Positions 12,301 to 22,385 of a DNA stretch of 64,000 nucleotides are shown here, piece after piece. The DNA lies in the NCBI GenBank assembly GCA_029255685.2, contig CM055318.2:15939001-16003000 (forward strand). The letters run 5' to 3'. Source of the DNA: Silene conica. Its lineage: Eukaryota > Streptophyta > Magnoliopsida > Caryophyllales > Caryophyllaceae. Below the pieces are notes generated by a model. The model had not been told where the DNA came from, ran no database searches, and saw only the letters and a program-made list of their open reading frames with translations. Every line of letters starts with the position of its first letter. The stretch's first letter is position 1. Position numbers and translations under genes: made by a program.

Positions 12301-12646
12301 GGTGAATGATGTCCCTAAGATGTTTGATGAGAAGGGAATCATGGAAAATATGATCTTGAAAATTGAGGATGCTAGTTTTACTAGCGAGAAGTTGTTGGGT
12401 CCGGAGAAGAGAGACCATGACAAAGAGCAAGGAAGACCAAGTTGTGCTAGTTCTTTTAAAGACCCTTTGGTTGAAAAAGGGGACCTAGAGGAGCTAATTG
12501 CCGGAAAAGATGTCAAAGCTCGAAAGTTGATAATGAGCAAGATGGAAACTCGAAGAGAGAGCAAAGTTGAAGCCCCGTCCGCGGCTTTTGACCTTTTCTT
12601 GAGGTCACTAGTTAGCATGGACGAGGTTTTGACCCACAAAGATTGA
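9389..12646 (+). CDS. Gag-protease polyprotein of the Athila-like element (1085 aa)
   Basis: The start used is ATG 9389 (MPRGDSSS); the frame is open slightly upstream only from a TTG. Residues about 85-290 form the gag domain (HEDAHGHLRKF, LFPYSLTDKADRWL, LAKYYPSSKT, GESLGEAWDRY). A zinc knuckle C-X2-C-X4-H-X4-C spans residues 360-373. About 390-580 is an Asn/Gln/Phe-rich low-complexity stretch. The retropepsin-like domain has the Athila/Tat-type active site CDLGAGVSVMP (Asp 846; DLG instead of DTG is usual in this group) and FVILGRPFLAT as the flap/second motif. It ends at TGA after VLTHKD with no RT motif. The frame is unbroken over 3.2 kb, consistent with recent selection or recent insertion. 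The gag presumably forms particles; the protease would cleave it. Confidence 0.92.
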   Translation: MPRGDSSSLLSSSEPERLFRALRRKTIARVRIASQASTSQNNPSSSEPPSPNQSNPSPTSESFDNPFYQSPPQSPHFPNNHQIHIMAALRDYNRPNHNDTTNPINFGVLVPQNFEIHPSQMSSIEKNAFSGASHEDAHGHLRKFKGKVAMIKKTGVPEETLRLMLFPYSLTDKADRWLNVHAPNTFTTWDDLATAFLAKYYPSSKTAMLRNEITQFQQDEGESLGEAWDRYQDLLAKCPHHGIPPWYTTQTFFQTLLSRTKEMVNASAGGSFDHLPHEEGTELIKKIVDSEENYGTRGNVLRKSSKYPSEHLSNAKANEETNAKLDLLTKKLEELTKGSATKETKSKVPGMYQVNSVVSCDLCGGCGHTFDVCANNNSYEGSESMEEVYAFQAFNNPKNPNTFNPNSNYYHQGIRGSPYMSYKSTNVLNPHQIQQPQGQNPPGFQPRGGNFNPRNNYNNNFYQGNQTNQANQGFQQSFNDPNFNPNFQNNQNPQNFNANFNNNPNFNNQNNNQYHNLQNFHNPNHQQNFHNNNFNNQSLNDQNFNQPFPNHHQNPNFNNQGPKANQQSGGARNDYGFPLPLTNTPHQDLSSDSQVGELLKLVKGMQATHNQEMMNLKTANQKEIREMEARVASQALANPQRPPGGFLAQGQSSRDASKPHGVNAITTSKNEQPMLERRDDEGGSKVEQVMTVLGRGSEKCVEEEVMVMVSNTPPDDCNEVDIDDLDFVMQQVLNIPKKKIDEGKENMEKGKSVVEEESEHGEGLIERRVCEFFRKITRGDPRCEELMKLVEEVEATIPSRGKKREVNAIMSAKKVPCTLPIKLGDPGSFSISCHVGGKKIDNALCDLGAGVSVMPLAMAKKLDVKSLSPATTPITLADGTEKLPIGVLEDAIVKVGNLSIPTDFVILDVPVGSSSFVILGRPFLATGGATIDVKRGKLSFEVGEQVAEFELPEAPDTSSKEKKVGMVASLLVNDVPKMFDEKGIMENMILKIEDASFTSEKLLGPEKRDHDKEQGRPSCASSFKDPLVEKGDLEELIAGKDVKARKLIMSKMETRRESKVEAPSAAFDLFLRSLVSMDEVLTHKD

Positions 12647-12913
12647 AAGATGATCATGAAAGGTTTGGTGGAGTCACTCAACAACCACCGGTTGTAAGTA
12701 TTAGTTCTCTTTAGTTCAACTAGTTTACATGTTAGTTTCTTTATTAGTTCGGTTTTAGTTTAATTTTTAGGTTGCATGAGATGTTTGGATATGTTTGTTG
12801 CTTGTTTGTGGAAGATCCAAGGGTATAGTCGGAGGATTATTGGCATAACCGTTATAGGCAAAGTTGATTTTTATGTTCAAATTAAATTATTTCTCGAAAT
12901 AGTGTACAGGTAC

Positions 12914-13502
12914 TCTCAGCCGGCCAACCGGCCGACGGTACCATACCGGCTGGGAGGACCTGGACACATTTCTGTTTTTAATAGTTTATTTGGACAGATT
13001 TCAGATTTTGCATCCCCAGCCTGTACCTAACCGGCAGCCGGTCAACCGGCTAAGAAGGCGAGTTCCTTATTCAAAAATCAAATTGCAAGGAGAAATGATT
13101 CCCAGCCGGCACGCCGGCAGCCGGTCAACCGGCTGAGAATCAGGAATGTGTGAACATACTTGAAGAAAAAAGCAAGGAGAAGGGAACCCCAGCCGGTCGG
13201 CCGGCAGCCGGTCCGCCGGCTGGGAGTGTTTTTGTATGTGAAGGATTCGAAGAAAAGAAGAAGGAGTTGGACTCTCAGCCGGTCGGCCGGCAGCCGGTCC
13301 GCCGGCTGGGAGTGTTTTTGTGAGTAAGAAAAGAAGAAGAGGAGAAGTGGAAATTGAAGACCTGATTTTGAGCCGGTAGGCCGGCGGCCGGTCCGCCGGC
13401 TCAGAATCAAAGCCCTTTGAAAAAATTCGAAAAAATGCAAAAAATTTTGAAACCCTCACTCTCAGCCGGTCGACCGGCGGCCGGTCCCAGACCGGCTGAG
13501 AG
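12914..13502. repeat. Array of seven compound GCCGGT palindromes in place of pol
   Basis: Units lie at about 12914-12956, 13015-13056, 13099-13138, 13187-13226, 13272-13312, 13367-13405 and 13459-13502, starting 84-101 bp apart. They have the same alternating GCCGGT/ACCGGC design as the LTR array. Units 4 and 5 are nearly identical and share the following GGGAGTGTTTTTGT and GAAGGATTCGAAGAAAA-like spacer, so recent unit duplication is likely. After the last unit comes a 200-bp pyrimidine-rich stretch leading to the ATG at 13714. Confidence 0.9.
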
Positions 13503-13713
13503 TCGTCTGTCGCGTGAATTAAATCTCGATACCCCTCCTTTTCTTTCTCATTTCTACCTCATTTCCCTACCATTTCCCTTCATTTCTTCTTCATCCTTCC
13601 TTATTTTCTCCTCTCCATTCATCCTTTACCCTCAAATACTCCCTCAAACTTCACCAAACTCTCTCAAATCAAAACCCCCTTTATTCCCTCATCACCTTAT
13701 CCTTCAATTAACC

Positions 13714-15459
13714 ATGTCGGGAAGAACAGAAAGGCGATCCAAATCAAGGCACGACCCAAGGGTGGAGCAAGAATATGAAAATGTAATGGGAAGTGGCAAC
13801 ATTGGCCCGGATCCTTGCTTTCCCGGTCTCACATTTGCCTCAATCCAACAAAAAGGTAATTTCACTTACTTTAAGAATCGCCCCCTTCACCCAACTAGGT
13901 TCATTGATAGAGCCGGATTGAGAGAATTAGGGATTGAGAAAATAACGGCGGCTCTTTTTGAGGGTTTAGGAATGAAAACCTTGTATGAGACAAAACCGGT
14001 TCACACATCTCCCCGGTTAACTTGGGAATTTTTGAGTTCTTTGGTTGTGACTAAGAACCGAACTTTGGGGAAAGTTGCATTTCTTGAGTTCCGATTGATG
14101 AATAGGGAACATCGTCTCACCTTAGATGAATTTGCTTTGATTTTTGGGCTAGACGGAAAATTAGCCATTAAGCCTCCGGAGGGCTTTGATACTGAGCTTA
14201 TTTGGACAGCCATAACCGGTCTTGTAAGTGATAGAAGTCGAAAGAAACCGGCTAATAGGGTGCATTTGGCACCAATTAGAATTTGGCATAGGTTCATGGG
14301 GTGGACCGTTTTCTCTAGGGATGAGCCTCACAACTTCACTACTACTGAGCTTGAAATAATTGGTTCTTACTTGGTTGGGTGCCCGAAATTGAACATTGCT
14401 CACCATATGGCCCTTCACTTGAGTAGGTTGGCATCCCAACCTCAGCTTACTACCCCCATTTGTGTTGGGGGGATGGTCACCTTGATTGCCAACAACCGTT
14501 GTCAGAGGCACTTCACGGTCGACTTTATTCAGGGCGAGAATGTGCTATCTAGCCGATACTTGCAGGATGCTTTGGGGTGGGTGCGTTATAACCCCAGTGA
14601 TCGCAAGGAGTATTGGCAGATTCGGGTTGACAACAAGTTCAAGAATTCAGTTCCTTTGCCAAACACCGAGTTGATGAGAGTTGTGCCGGGGAAGACCTCT
14701 TACCTCCTTGATATTGAGGCGGACCCCGAGGATCTTCCCCCAGACCAGCGTGCCCCTAGAGTCTACACCAGAGACAGAGTCGGTGCCACTCCTTCTGACC
14801 TTCCTTTTGAGCAGTTTCAGCAGCCCCCCATTTCCATGTCCCAGTTTCAGAGTGGTCCCTCATACTACCAGGGATCCACCTCCGCCTCCGGTCCATCTTC
14901 ATTTTCGTGCCCCCCAGAGCTTATTGATTTCATGGCCCGAGTTGACTTGGGCATGAAGACTGCAGCAGATTTAGCTGACCAGCGCCAAGCCATTGCCGAT
15001 GAGCGGCATAGAGATTTGACCTATAGGCTTGATTACCTTTACCATGATCAAGCTTATGGGTCATTTCCGGATTATGATCGGTCCGTCCGCGAGGGTTATC
15101 ATCATCCGGATGGTGGTCGCCCGTCTTACTACATGCCTCCGGATAGGGGTTATGTGCCTCCTGAGGGTCGTTTTTACGGGGAGATTAACGTCACCCCGGG
15201 TTATTTTTCAAACCCGATTTTTCCCCCCAACTTTCGGGGTAATGAGGATGCGGGCCCTCCGAGGCATTCATCCTTCCATGGCGGTTATGGTGATGCGGGA
15301 GCTAGTGGATCGCAAGCCTCCCCCTTCCGCGATTTCGTGAACAACCCTAGCGACTTCATGGTCGTTGATGGAGGCAATGGGAATGATGATGATGGAGGCG
15401 GTGATGAAGGTGATGGTAATGAAGTTGGCGGTGATTTTGATGATAGCTTTGATGAGTGA
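13714..15459 (+). CDS. Plant retrotransposon ORF1-family protein (581 aa)
   Basis: ATG 13714 (MSGRTERRSKSRHDPRVEQE) is preferred: it follows a long pyrimidine-rich leader, and upstream the frame runs through palindrome text. The core (residues about 50-300) has PTRFIDRAGLRELG, LTWEFLSSLVV (from residue 102), FRLMNREHRLTLDEFALIFG and MGWTVFSRDEPHNF. These resemble the Arabidopsis retrotransposon Orf1/ATHILA ORF-1 family, whose function is unknown. The C-terminal third is Pro/Tyr/Gly-rich and ends in an Asp/Gly/Glu-rich acidic tail (GNDDDGGGDEGDGN). Position after gag-protease corresponds to the env-like slot of Athila elements, but no clear membrane segment is seen. Family assignment is by memory of motifs and is moderately sure. 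Confidence 0.75.
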   Translation: MSGRTERRSKSRHDPRVEQEYENVMGSGNIGPDPCFPGLTFASIQQKGNFTYFKNRPLHPTRFIDRAGLRELGIEKITAALFEGLGMKTLYETKPVHTSPRLTWEFLSSLVVTKNRTLGKVAFLEFRLMNREHRLTLDEFALIFGLDGKLAIKPPEGFDTELIWTAITGLVSDRSRKKPANRVHLAPIRIWHRFMGWTVFSRDEPHNFTTTELEIIGSYLVGCPKLNIAHHMALHLSRLASQPQLTTPICVGGMVTLIANNRCQRHFTVDFIQGENVLSSRYLQDALGWVRYNPSDRKEYWQIRVDNKFKNSVPLPNTELMRVVPGKTSYLLDIEADPEDLPPDQRAPRVYTRDRVGATPSDLPFEQFQQPPISMSQFQSGPSYYQGSTSASGPSSFSCPPELIDFMARVDLGMKTAADLADQRQAIADERHRDLTYRLDYLYHDQAYGSFPDYDRSVREGYHHPDGGRPSYYMPPDRGYVPPEGRFYGEINVTPGYFSNPIFPPNFRGNEDAGPPRHSSFHGGYGDAGASGSQASPFRDFVNNPSDFMVVDGGNGNDDDGGGDEGDGNEVGGDFDDSFDE

Positions 15460-17774
15460 CCACCTTTGGAGGTGGTAGATGGTGATGATTATGCTCCCCT
15501 TGCAAAATCCAAAACAAGTCAAGTAACTCCCTCAATCCAAATTTCTCTTTTAGTTTGCATTTTACTTTCTAGCATGCATTTAGTTAGTTTCGTTTATATT
15601 AGTTAGTTTCTCTTAGTTTGTTTTAAGTTTTTAATTCATCTTTGCATATCATTTAGTTTAGATGCATATAGTTGCATTCATTTAGATGCATTAGATTTAT
15701 ATTTTTGTATAATATTGTCACATGTAGTTTGCATACATGTAGAATAGAGCATTTAGTCTAGTTTTTAGTTTTTCTCTTCTTTTGTTTATCTTTGTTTTTA
15801 ATGCCTTCTTAAAAACCAAAAAAAAAAAAAAAATGAAAAACCAAAAACTTTCAAAAATATGTCCTTTATTTTCCGGTTTTCCTCCTCACATTATGCACAT
15901 AAATAAGTGTGGGGAGGAAGAACCGTTTATTTCAAAAAAATACAAAAACAAGCTTTTATTTTCTCAAAAATTTCAAAAAAGCCAAAAACATGTTGTTTTC
16001 GTTCTTTTGCTTCATTTCCCCCTTTGCACTTCATTACATTGAGGACAATGTAAATCTTAAGTGTGGGGAGGGAAAATATCCACCTTGTGTATATTTGATT
16101 GCTTTTGTAAGTATGAAAAACCTCAAAAATACCAAAAAAATCGAAAAATTTGAAAAATTCAAAAACATGTTTTTACCTTATTAGTGTAGAATTGTATATA
16201 CTTGTGTTTGCTTTCCCTCCTTTCGCATAGGTAACACTCGCTTGAGCACCGCTTTGGATCTTGAAGACACCACGGTATGATCGTTCCAACCTCTATTTCA
16301 CTCTCATTTTCTTCCTTTTGTTACAATTGAGGAGGATGGGCTTGTATTTGGAGGATGTGGAGTACATTGTGGAGAATTGTGTGTGGCTTGTGTGCTTTTG
16401 TGCTGTTAGGAGTTGCATTAGCTTTGTTTGGCATTTAGTTTGATAGTCTCATTTGCATTATAACATGTCTATATTAGTTGCATTCATGGCATATAGTTGC
16501 ATTTAGGATAATGTTTTGAAAATGCCTAATTGAGAACTTTGACAAAATCGTTTAAGCATTTACAAATAATTCTTCTACTTGGGACTTTGTCTTTTAGAAT
16601 GATTTTTGAAACACCCTAGGTTATGCTTTTCTAGTATCTTTCTGACCGTGGTCCAATACCGAGTCAAGGGTTTGCATGTGAGTCACCTTGTCCACCCCCG
16701 TGATGCGAAATGGTTTTGATTATCTTGTCTTGGTGACCTTGTTCGACTCGGCGGTTTGGCAACCCAAAAATAACTTTCATGAATAAATTTGGAATGCTCT
16801 TGTCAATGATCATAAGAAGTGGAAATGTTTTGAAAAAAAGAAACAAAGAAGCCTCAAGTGAAAAAGAAAAGAAAAAAAAAATGGTTAATGAAAAAGGAAT
16901 AAGAACATGTTGTTTTGGTGGAGGCGTACCACTTCGATGTGCTTTGGAGGGTAGTCATTGAGTTGGCTTCCCACTTGGTTGTGAATTCGACCGCCCAAAG
17001 ACAGAGTGATTGTCACCCCGATAAGCTATTGTCTAGAGGTTAACCGGTTGCCTAATAAGCGATTGGCGAAAGCAAAGGACATTAGCACGCGTGGGACAAA
17101 CCCCATCCTAACTCATGGCATGAAAAAGAAATGAAAAAAAATTGAATGAGGTCAAGTTTTGATTGTAATCCACCATCTTGTATTGATTTGAGCATTTCAT
17201 TCCAAAAAAAAATCAATTTTGCCTTGCCGTTTTGTCGATCTTGGGACGACCCATGACCTTTACTTTGTGAAGAATCTAGACTTGTTGTATCTTTTGCCTT
17301 TAGCATTGCGGGGATCATCATTCCATTCCATCCGATCGCCCTTGACAAAAGTATTTGGATAACGGTTATGAAAGTAGCCTAGTTTAGCATGATTTGGCGG
17401 TGTTTTGTTGTCATCCTTCTTGCCTTAGTGACTTGTAGAATTAATATTTGTAAAGGAGTTTACGGCTTTGAATTTGTTCCCTTTTAGTTATTTTCCGCCG
17501 CTTGAACGAGGCAAGCGGTTTTCTTTCTTTTCCGATGCATGTTGCTTGTCTATACGTGTTTTGTTTTTACTTGTTGGCATCAAAAGTTTTGTAGCAAGAC
17601 CTTACTTGCCTTGCAATAGGGCATTCTCCCTCATGAATGTCAAATTGTGAGTTGAAAGGGCTACGGGTGTAGCTAAACCCGATTCGGCTTATAGTTAGCT
17701 TAGTTAGTTGTTTCTTTGTTTTTAATAAGGGTTATATAGTTACTTGATCTCTTACTCGAGGACGAGTAAGGTTT
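15460..17774 (+). other. Non-coding 3' region of the Athila-like element with extra polypurine-like tracts
   Basis: 2.3 kb without a credible gene. It holds an A-run near 15817 and two copies of AAGTGTGGGGAG at 15905-15916 and 16059-16070, the second preceded by ATTGAGGACAATG. Both match the start of the true tract at 17775. The rest includes adenine-rich stretches such as 16835-16890. Short reading frames look accidental. Confidence 0.6.
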
Positions 17775-17789
17775 AAGTGTGGGGAATTC
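17775..17789 (+). other. Polypurine tract of the Athila-like element
   Basis: AAGTGTGGGGAATTC directly abuts the TGATGAG start of the 3' LTR; it is the plus-strand primer site. Confidence 0.8.
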
Positions 17790-19506
17790 TGATGAGCTCC
17801 ATTTTGGTCATCATTTCCTTTGCATTTTCTTTGTTTTCGGTCACGATTCAGCCTCGATTTGCGTGTCTTGAGGTGTTTTTACGTCCGTTGCCTCGTATGT
17901 TCCTATTCTGTCCAATTTTTGTAGGCATTACGGCGGGGGCGAAGAAACGAGACAAATCGACCCGAATTTGGAGCGATTTATGAAGAATTGTGAAGGATTT
18001 GTGATTGTTGCCTCCCAGGCCCTCCCAGCCGGTCCCCAACCGGCGGCCGGTCGGCCGGCTGGGAGCTCTGACTTCGGATTTTTGGCGTAAAAGAAGAGAA
18101 AATGCAGATTCATGGAACAAGGCCCCCAGCCGGTGGCCCACCGGCAGCCGGTCAGCCGGCTGGGGAGGCTTTCCTATACTTAGCCAAATTCGAAGAATTA
18201 AGAAAATGAATTGTTGGGCAGAACTCTGAGAAAGGGCTCCCAGCCGGTGGACCACCGGCAGCCGGTCCACCGGCTGAGGGGACCTGTGCTGAAAGAAGTT
18301 TGAAGAAAAAATCAGAGCTGAAAGATAGGCTTCCCAGCCGGTGCCAGACCGGCAGCCGGCCGGTTGGCTGGGAATGCATAATCATTGAAGAAATTTGAAG
18401 AAAAACTCAGAACTCAGATTTTGGGCTCTCAGCCGGTCCACCACCGGCGGCCGGTCGACCGGCTGGGAAGCATTTTTCGTATTTCCGCACTCTATATAAA
18501 CCCGCACTTGTGTAGACTTTTTATTACGCATTAGTACGTGACTTTTACACATTTTTCTAGGGTTTTGCACTGTTCCATTGTTCTATACTTAGACTCAAAA
18601 AACTCTCTTAATATTTTAATCCTCTTTAGGTCTTAGTTTAATCTTTCAATATTAGTTAATCCTTTCTTAGTAATTCTCTTAGCTTTGTTCTTGGGCAATT
18701 TTAGAAGACTCTTATTGGGTTGTAATTTGAGGGTTTGAGAGAATCCTCCAAGTTGTAATCCAAGTTCCTTGCTTTTTCCTTATTATTGGTATAATCTTCT
18801 TCATCTCTACTTTATCTTTGCATTTCCTTTAAGTTTTGTTTGTTTAATTGTTTAGTCTTACTTAATCCAACATGTCTAGCAATCCCTCATCATTTGTTTA
18901 CATACTTATGTTAGCCATGTGTGAGTAGTTCCCCTACTAGGGTTAGGGGTGTGCTTTGGTTTGTTGTTAGCTATGAATCTTGCTTAGGGTTATGATTTGG
19001 TTCTCTTCTTTGCTAGGTTTCATTTATGCATGTTACATGTTTGATGAAATGTCACAACGATGGTTGGATATTATTCTCATTGTTGTTGGCCTTTGATGAT
19101 AGTCTAGGGCTTTCGCGGACATGTATATTTGTTAGGTTGGCCCTATTTGTAGCGAAAGCTAGAATAGGGATCGACTTTAGGGGAGTCAAATCGATAGACG
19201 AGACAAACCTAGGCCTAGTATAGTGGAGACCTTAGATTCCCTTGCATGATTCGTTACCAACCTACCTTAGTACCCCCGACACCTTAGTATCTTTTATCCA
19301 TCGATTTCATCTTGACACTTGTGCTCTAATTTATCTTTAGTAGTTGTTAATCAATCACAAACTTATTACCCAACTCGAGCTCGAACTAGAACTTAAATAT
19401 ACAACTTCCCCACCGTCTTTTGGGTTCGACCCTAAATTATACTACTTAATTTGGGAGTTTATAAATTGTTTTTGGTGCCGGAATCGACGGCAAAATCCGG
19501 CCATCA
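17790..19506 (+). repeat. 3' LTR of the Athila-like element
   Basis: 1717 bp copy of 7487-9203. Observed differences are A to G in the first palindrome (AACCGG to AGCCGG) and C to T in the fourth. It is immediately preceded by the polypurine tract. Confidence 0.95.
18022..18468. repeat. The same palindrome array in the 3' LTR
   Basis: Positional copy of 7719-8165 at an offset of 10,303 bp, with five units. Both LTR differences that I saw fall inside palindromes. Confidence 0.9.
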
Positions 19507-20384
19507 CTAGTAATGTTTATTATACTAGAAATATGTTTGATTAATTAGTTGTATGATTAGCTTTATAAGTCATATGTTTGGATGATTTTCATCTTGCATG
19601 GTTGTGTTGGGTGATATTCTAGTTGGAAATTCATTAAGGATTGTATTGTTAAATGAGATTATGATCATTGAGGATGATTAGTTTGATAGTCTTTCAAGTT
19701 CATAGTGCCTTGTTTACTTAGGTTATTTGATAAGTTTCAGCACCTTGACAAATCTGTCCATTGTCTTGTACAATTTATTTCGACATCTTAGAGTATCCGT
19801 ATTTGAAAATGTTGAAAAGAGACCCCTGTTTATTAAGTGTAGAATCTACCTCTAAAATTTCGTAATTTTCTTGCATGTCGTTTGTTCACAATAAATTATT
19901 TACGAACATTGCGCTGAAATACTCGCAGAACGGACAGTAGCTCAAAGATCATTTCGAAAACCATTTTTATACTTTGAAACTATTCTGGTCCTTTTCAATA
20001 ATTAAACTTTGAAGAGTTTAGATGATGTTAGGAGTTTTCTTTGCCCCAAAATGATTTGTTAAACCCGTTTTATGAAGCAATATATTTTGTGTGACGATTT
20101 CTAACACACTGTAAAGATCAGACAATAACCCCCTGTTAAGTTCGTATTTTGAAAAGGTTTATTTGACAAATATTGTAGATAAAAATCTTATTAATCTGAC
20201 CCAGTTGGCCTTGTATCATTTCGATTTTATTTGAATTAATTATGAATTTTACGGCAGAGGACAGCTGAAATGTAAAACGCTTTTAAGACTTATGTTTTAT
20301 TAATCAGTTCCGTTTATTCTTCTCCCGTATGGAATGGACTTAAGTGTTGTCTTATTTATCGATTGTTGGCTCTTGTATGTAAAT

Positions 20385-20560
20385 GAGTTGGTTAACGGTT
20401 ATGTTAGCTTAACTTGTGGTTTGATGACGGTTATGTTATCTTAAGATGGGTAGGATGACGGTTATGTTGCCTTGCTTGTGTTTAGGTGATGGTTATGTCA
20501 CCCTAAATTGTGTTGGTAACGGTTATGTTGCCTAGGTTGTGAATAGATAGCGGTGATACG
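20385..20560. repeat. GGTTATG repeats in the outer LTR, left part
   Basis: ACGGTTATGTTAGC-like motifs recur about every 35-45 bp (near 20394, 20436, 20459, 20488 and 20519). The same motif continues on the other side of copia element 1. Confidence 0.65.
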
Positions 20561-20591
20561 ATTTGTGTATCACTGTAATGAACAAACGCCA

Positions 20592-22374
20592 TGAGGGGAA
20601 TAAAGCATGTATTCGCCCTAAACTTGCAGGATTATAATGAAACATACAATTGTGATTATTGTCATAAGTTAAATAAAAACATGAAAAAGAATACAACCTT
20701 GGGTCCTTGCTTGAATAGGCCTAAGAACAGAAATTAAAGTAAATTCCCTCCTATAACTTGCACCCAAGACTTTGTTTGAGATGATGCCGCGTGTGCTAGA
20801 AAGTACTCTCCAATTGCCTTGCAATATGGGGAGAGCTATTGAGGTTTTAGATGTGAGATCTGAGTTTTTGAGAGAAGAATGCTCTCAGAAACCCTAAGGG
20901 GGCGTTTGGTTGGAGGTCTATAAGAAAGGGAAAGGGAAAGGGAAACAAAGCTACTCATTCCCTTTGTTGATGTTTGTTTGACACAAACAAAGGGAATGAA
21001 ACTCCCTTCCTTACCCCTCAAACCATCTTATTCCTTACCCCCACCCCTCCTAGGGTATGAGATTTCATTACCCTCGTTACCCTTCAACCACTTTCTTCAC
21101 CTACCACCACACTTACAACTACCACCACAATAGCCACCACCAAACCACCACCATGACGCCACTCCCACCGCCGCCGCCGCCACCACCCCCCACCACTACC
21201 ACTGCCACCACCGCCATGACACCCCTACCACCACTACCACTGCCACTACCATCGATCACCACCGTGACCACCACCACCGCCGTCATCACCGTCGTCGCCA
21301 TGACACCAACGTGACCACCACCACCGTCGCCGCCACTACCGCCATGACACCCCACCACTACCACTGCCACTACCATCGATCACCACCGTGACCACCACCA
21401 CCGCCGTCGTCATCACCGTCGCCGCCACCACCGCTATGACACCCCCACCGCCACTATGACACCTCCACCACCATAATCGCCGCCAGTAGATAAACGGTTG
21501 TTTGTCGTGGTGTGTGTGTTAGTGGTAGGAGTGAGGTTGAGTTGATCATTAGTTCCCTTTCTTGGTGTAACCAAACAACCAATTAAGTTTCAGGTAATCC
21601 CTTTCCTTTCCCCCTCTTACCCTTTCTTATTTCCTTCCCCTTTCCCTTTCTCTAACCAAACGCCCCCTAATTTCTTGAGATTTGTTTTATCAGTAAAAAC
21701 CAACCAAAGCAGTCACCTGACAAAAGGAGAAGTCCTCTCCTTTTGTATTGCTTGGTTCGGCCGAATTAGGGTTCGGGTAGGAGTGGGCTTTCCACTCTTA
21801 CCTTATTCCAATGCGTGATTCGACCCGTTTTGCTAAAATATGATTCGCGGGTATTTGTTATAAATCGCACACATGTTATCAGATATTAATACAGTCGATA
21901 TATTAATAATGGTCTGATAAAAACGATATTGTATAATTACCCAAATTAATATAACAGTTTATATTAATTCGCGAATACAATATTTAATTAAATATAACCG
22001 TTTATATTTAATTTACGTATTAATTATGTAATCCGTATTAGCTAAAATTATTTAATCCGTATTAAATAATAATCTCAACATCTTATTGACTAATTTAATA
22101 GTCAATACCTCTGACTAACTGTTTAATCGTATTCGGCATAAATGTGACTGTATTTTCATACCTTCACATCTCTCAAACGTGTCCTATAGGTGTGACGTAT
22201 AGGGACCAGTTGATCACCGCCATCCGTATGACAATAACGTCAAACTTATCTAGCAAGCCAACCGTTATTGATAAACGCGGATCAACTGGTAATAATACAG
22301 AAGTATGCCCTTGTGATCCTTAAAGAGATTTAATAAGTCATTGTACTTAATTGTCAAGGACACCAGCCCCAACA
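20592..22374 (-). repeat. 3' LTR of copia element 1, interrupted by a MITE
   Basis: 1783 bp; identical in layout to the 5' LTR except for the insertion at 20898-21667. Confidence 0.93.
20898..21667. mobile_element. Tourist/PIF-Harbinger-like MITE (770 bp)
   Basis: The inverted ends begin GGGGGCGTTTGGTT and continue into purine-rich GGGAAAGGGAAAGG. A TAA target duplication lies at 20895-20897 and 21668-21670. The uninterrupted copy of the site in the other LTR (ACCCTAATTTCTTG, near 29200) proves the limits. The interior is CCACCG-type low complexity; the reading frames in it (Thr/Pro strings) are not genes. Confidence 0.92.
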
Positions 22375-22385
22375 ATCTCCCACTT
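22375..22385 (-). other. Polypurine tract of copia element 1
   Basis: On the coding strand AAGTGGGAGAT directly precedes the 3' LTR start TGTTGGGG. Confidence 0.7.

Larger units (their letters stand above)
7487..19506 (+). mobile_element. Athila/Tat-like Ty3/gypsy retrotransposon lacking pol, 12,020 bp
   Basis: Two 1717-bp LTRs (TGATGAGCTCC...CCGGCCATCA) flank the element, and CTAGT is duplicated at 7482-7486 and 19507-19511. The LTRs differ at only about two positions seen (in the palindromes near 7727 and 8061), so insertion is recent. A primer-binding site matching tRNA-Asp and a polypurine tract are present. The interior codes gag-protease (9389-12646) and an ORF1-family protein (13714-15459). 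Between them are about 1070 bp of palindrome array and leader instead of reverse transcriptase, RNase H and integrase. It must therefore have moved with enzymes supplied in trans, as in other gag-only plant elements. Assignment to Athila/Tat rests on the primer site, protease signature, polypurine tract and ORF1 family. Confidence 0.92.

Noticed and set aside
11338-12684. 448-codon minus-strand ORF
   Set aside because: It is exactly antisense to the gag-protease frame, which has clear family motifs; it is a shadow.
12914-13502. CRISPR-like array (regular repeats with spacers)
   Set aside because: The host is a plant, the repeats are imperfect compound palindromes, the spacers resemble one another, and no cas genes exist.
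7487-19506. Autonomous gypsy element
   Set aside because: No RT YxDD, RNase H or integrase motif was found in any frame between the LTRs.
21057-21376. Thr/Pro-rich and Gly/Val-rich ORFs
   Set aside because: They lie within CCACCG-type low complexity inside a MITE with defined ends.
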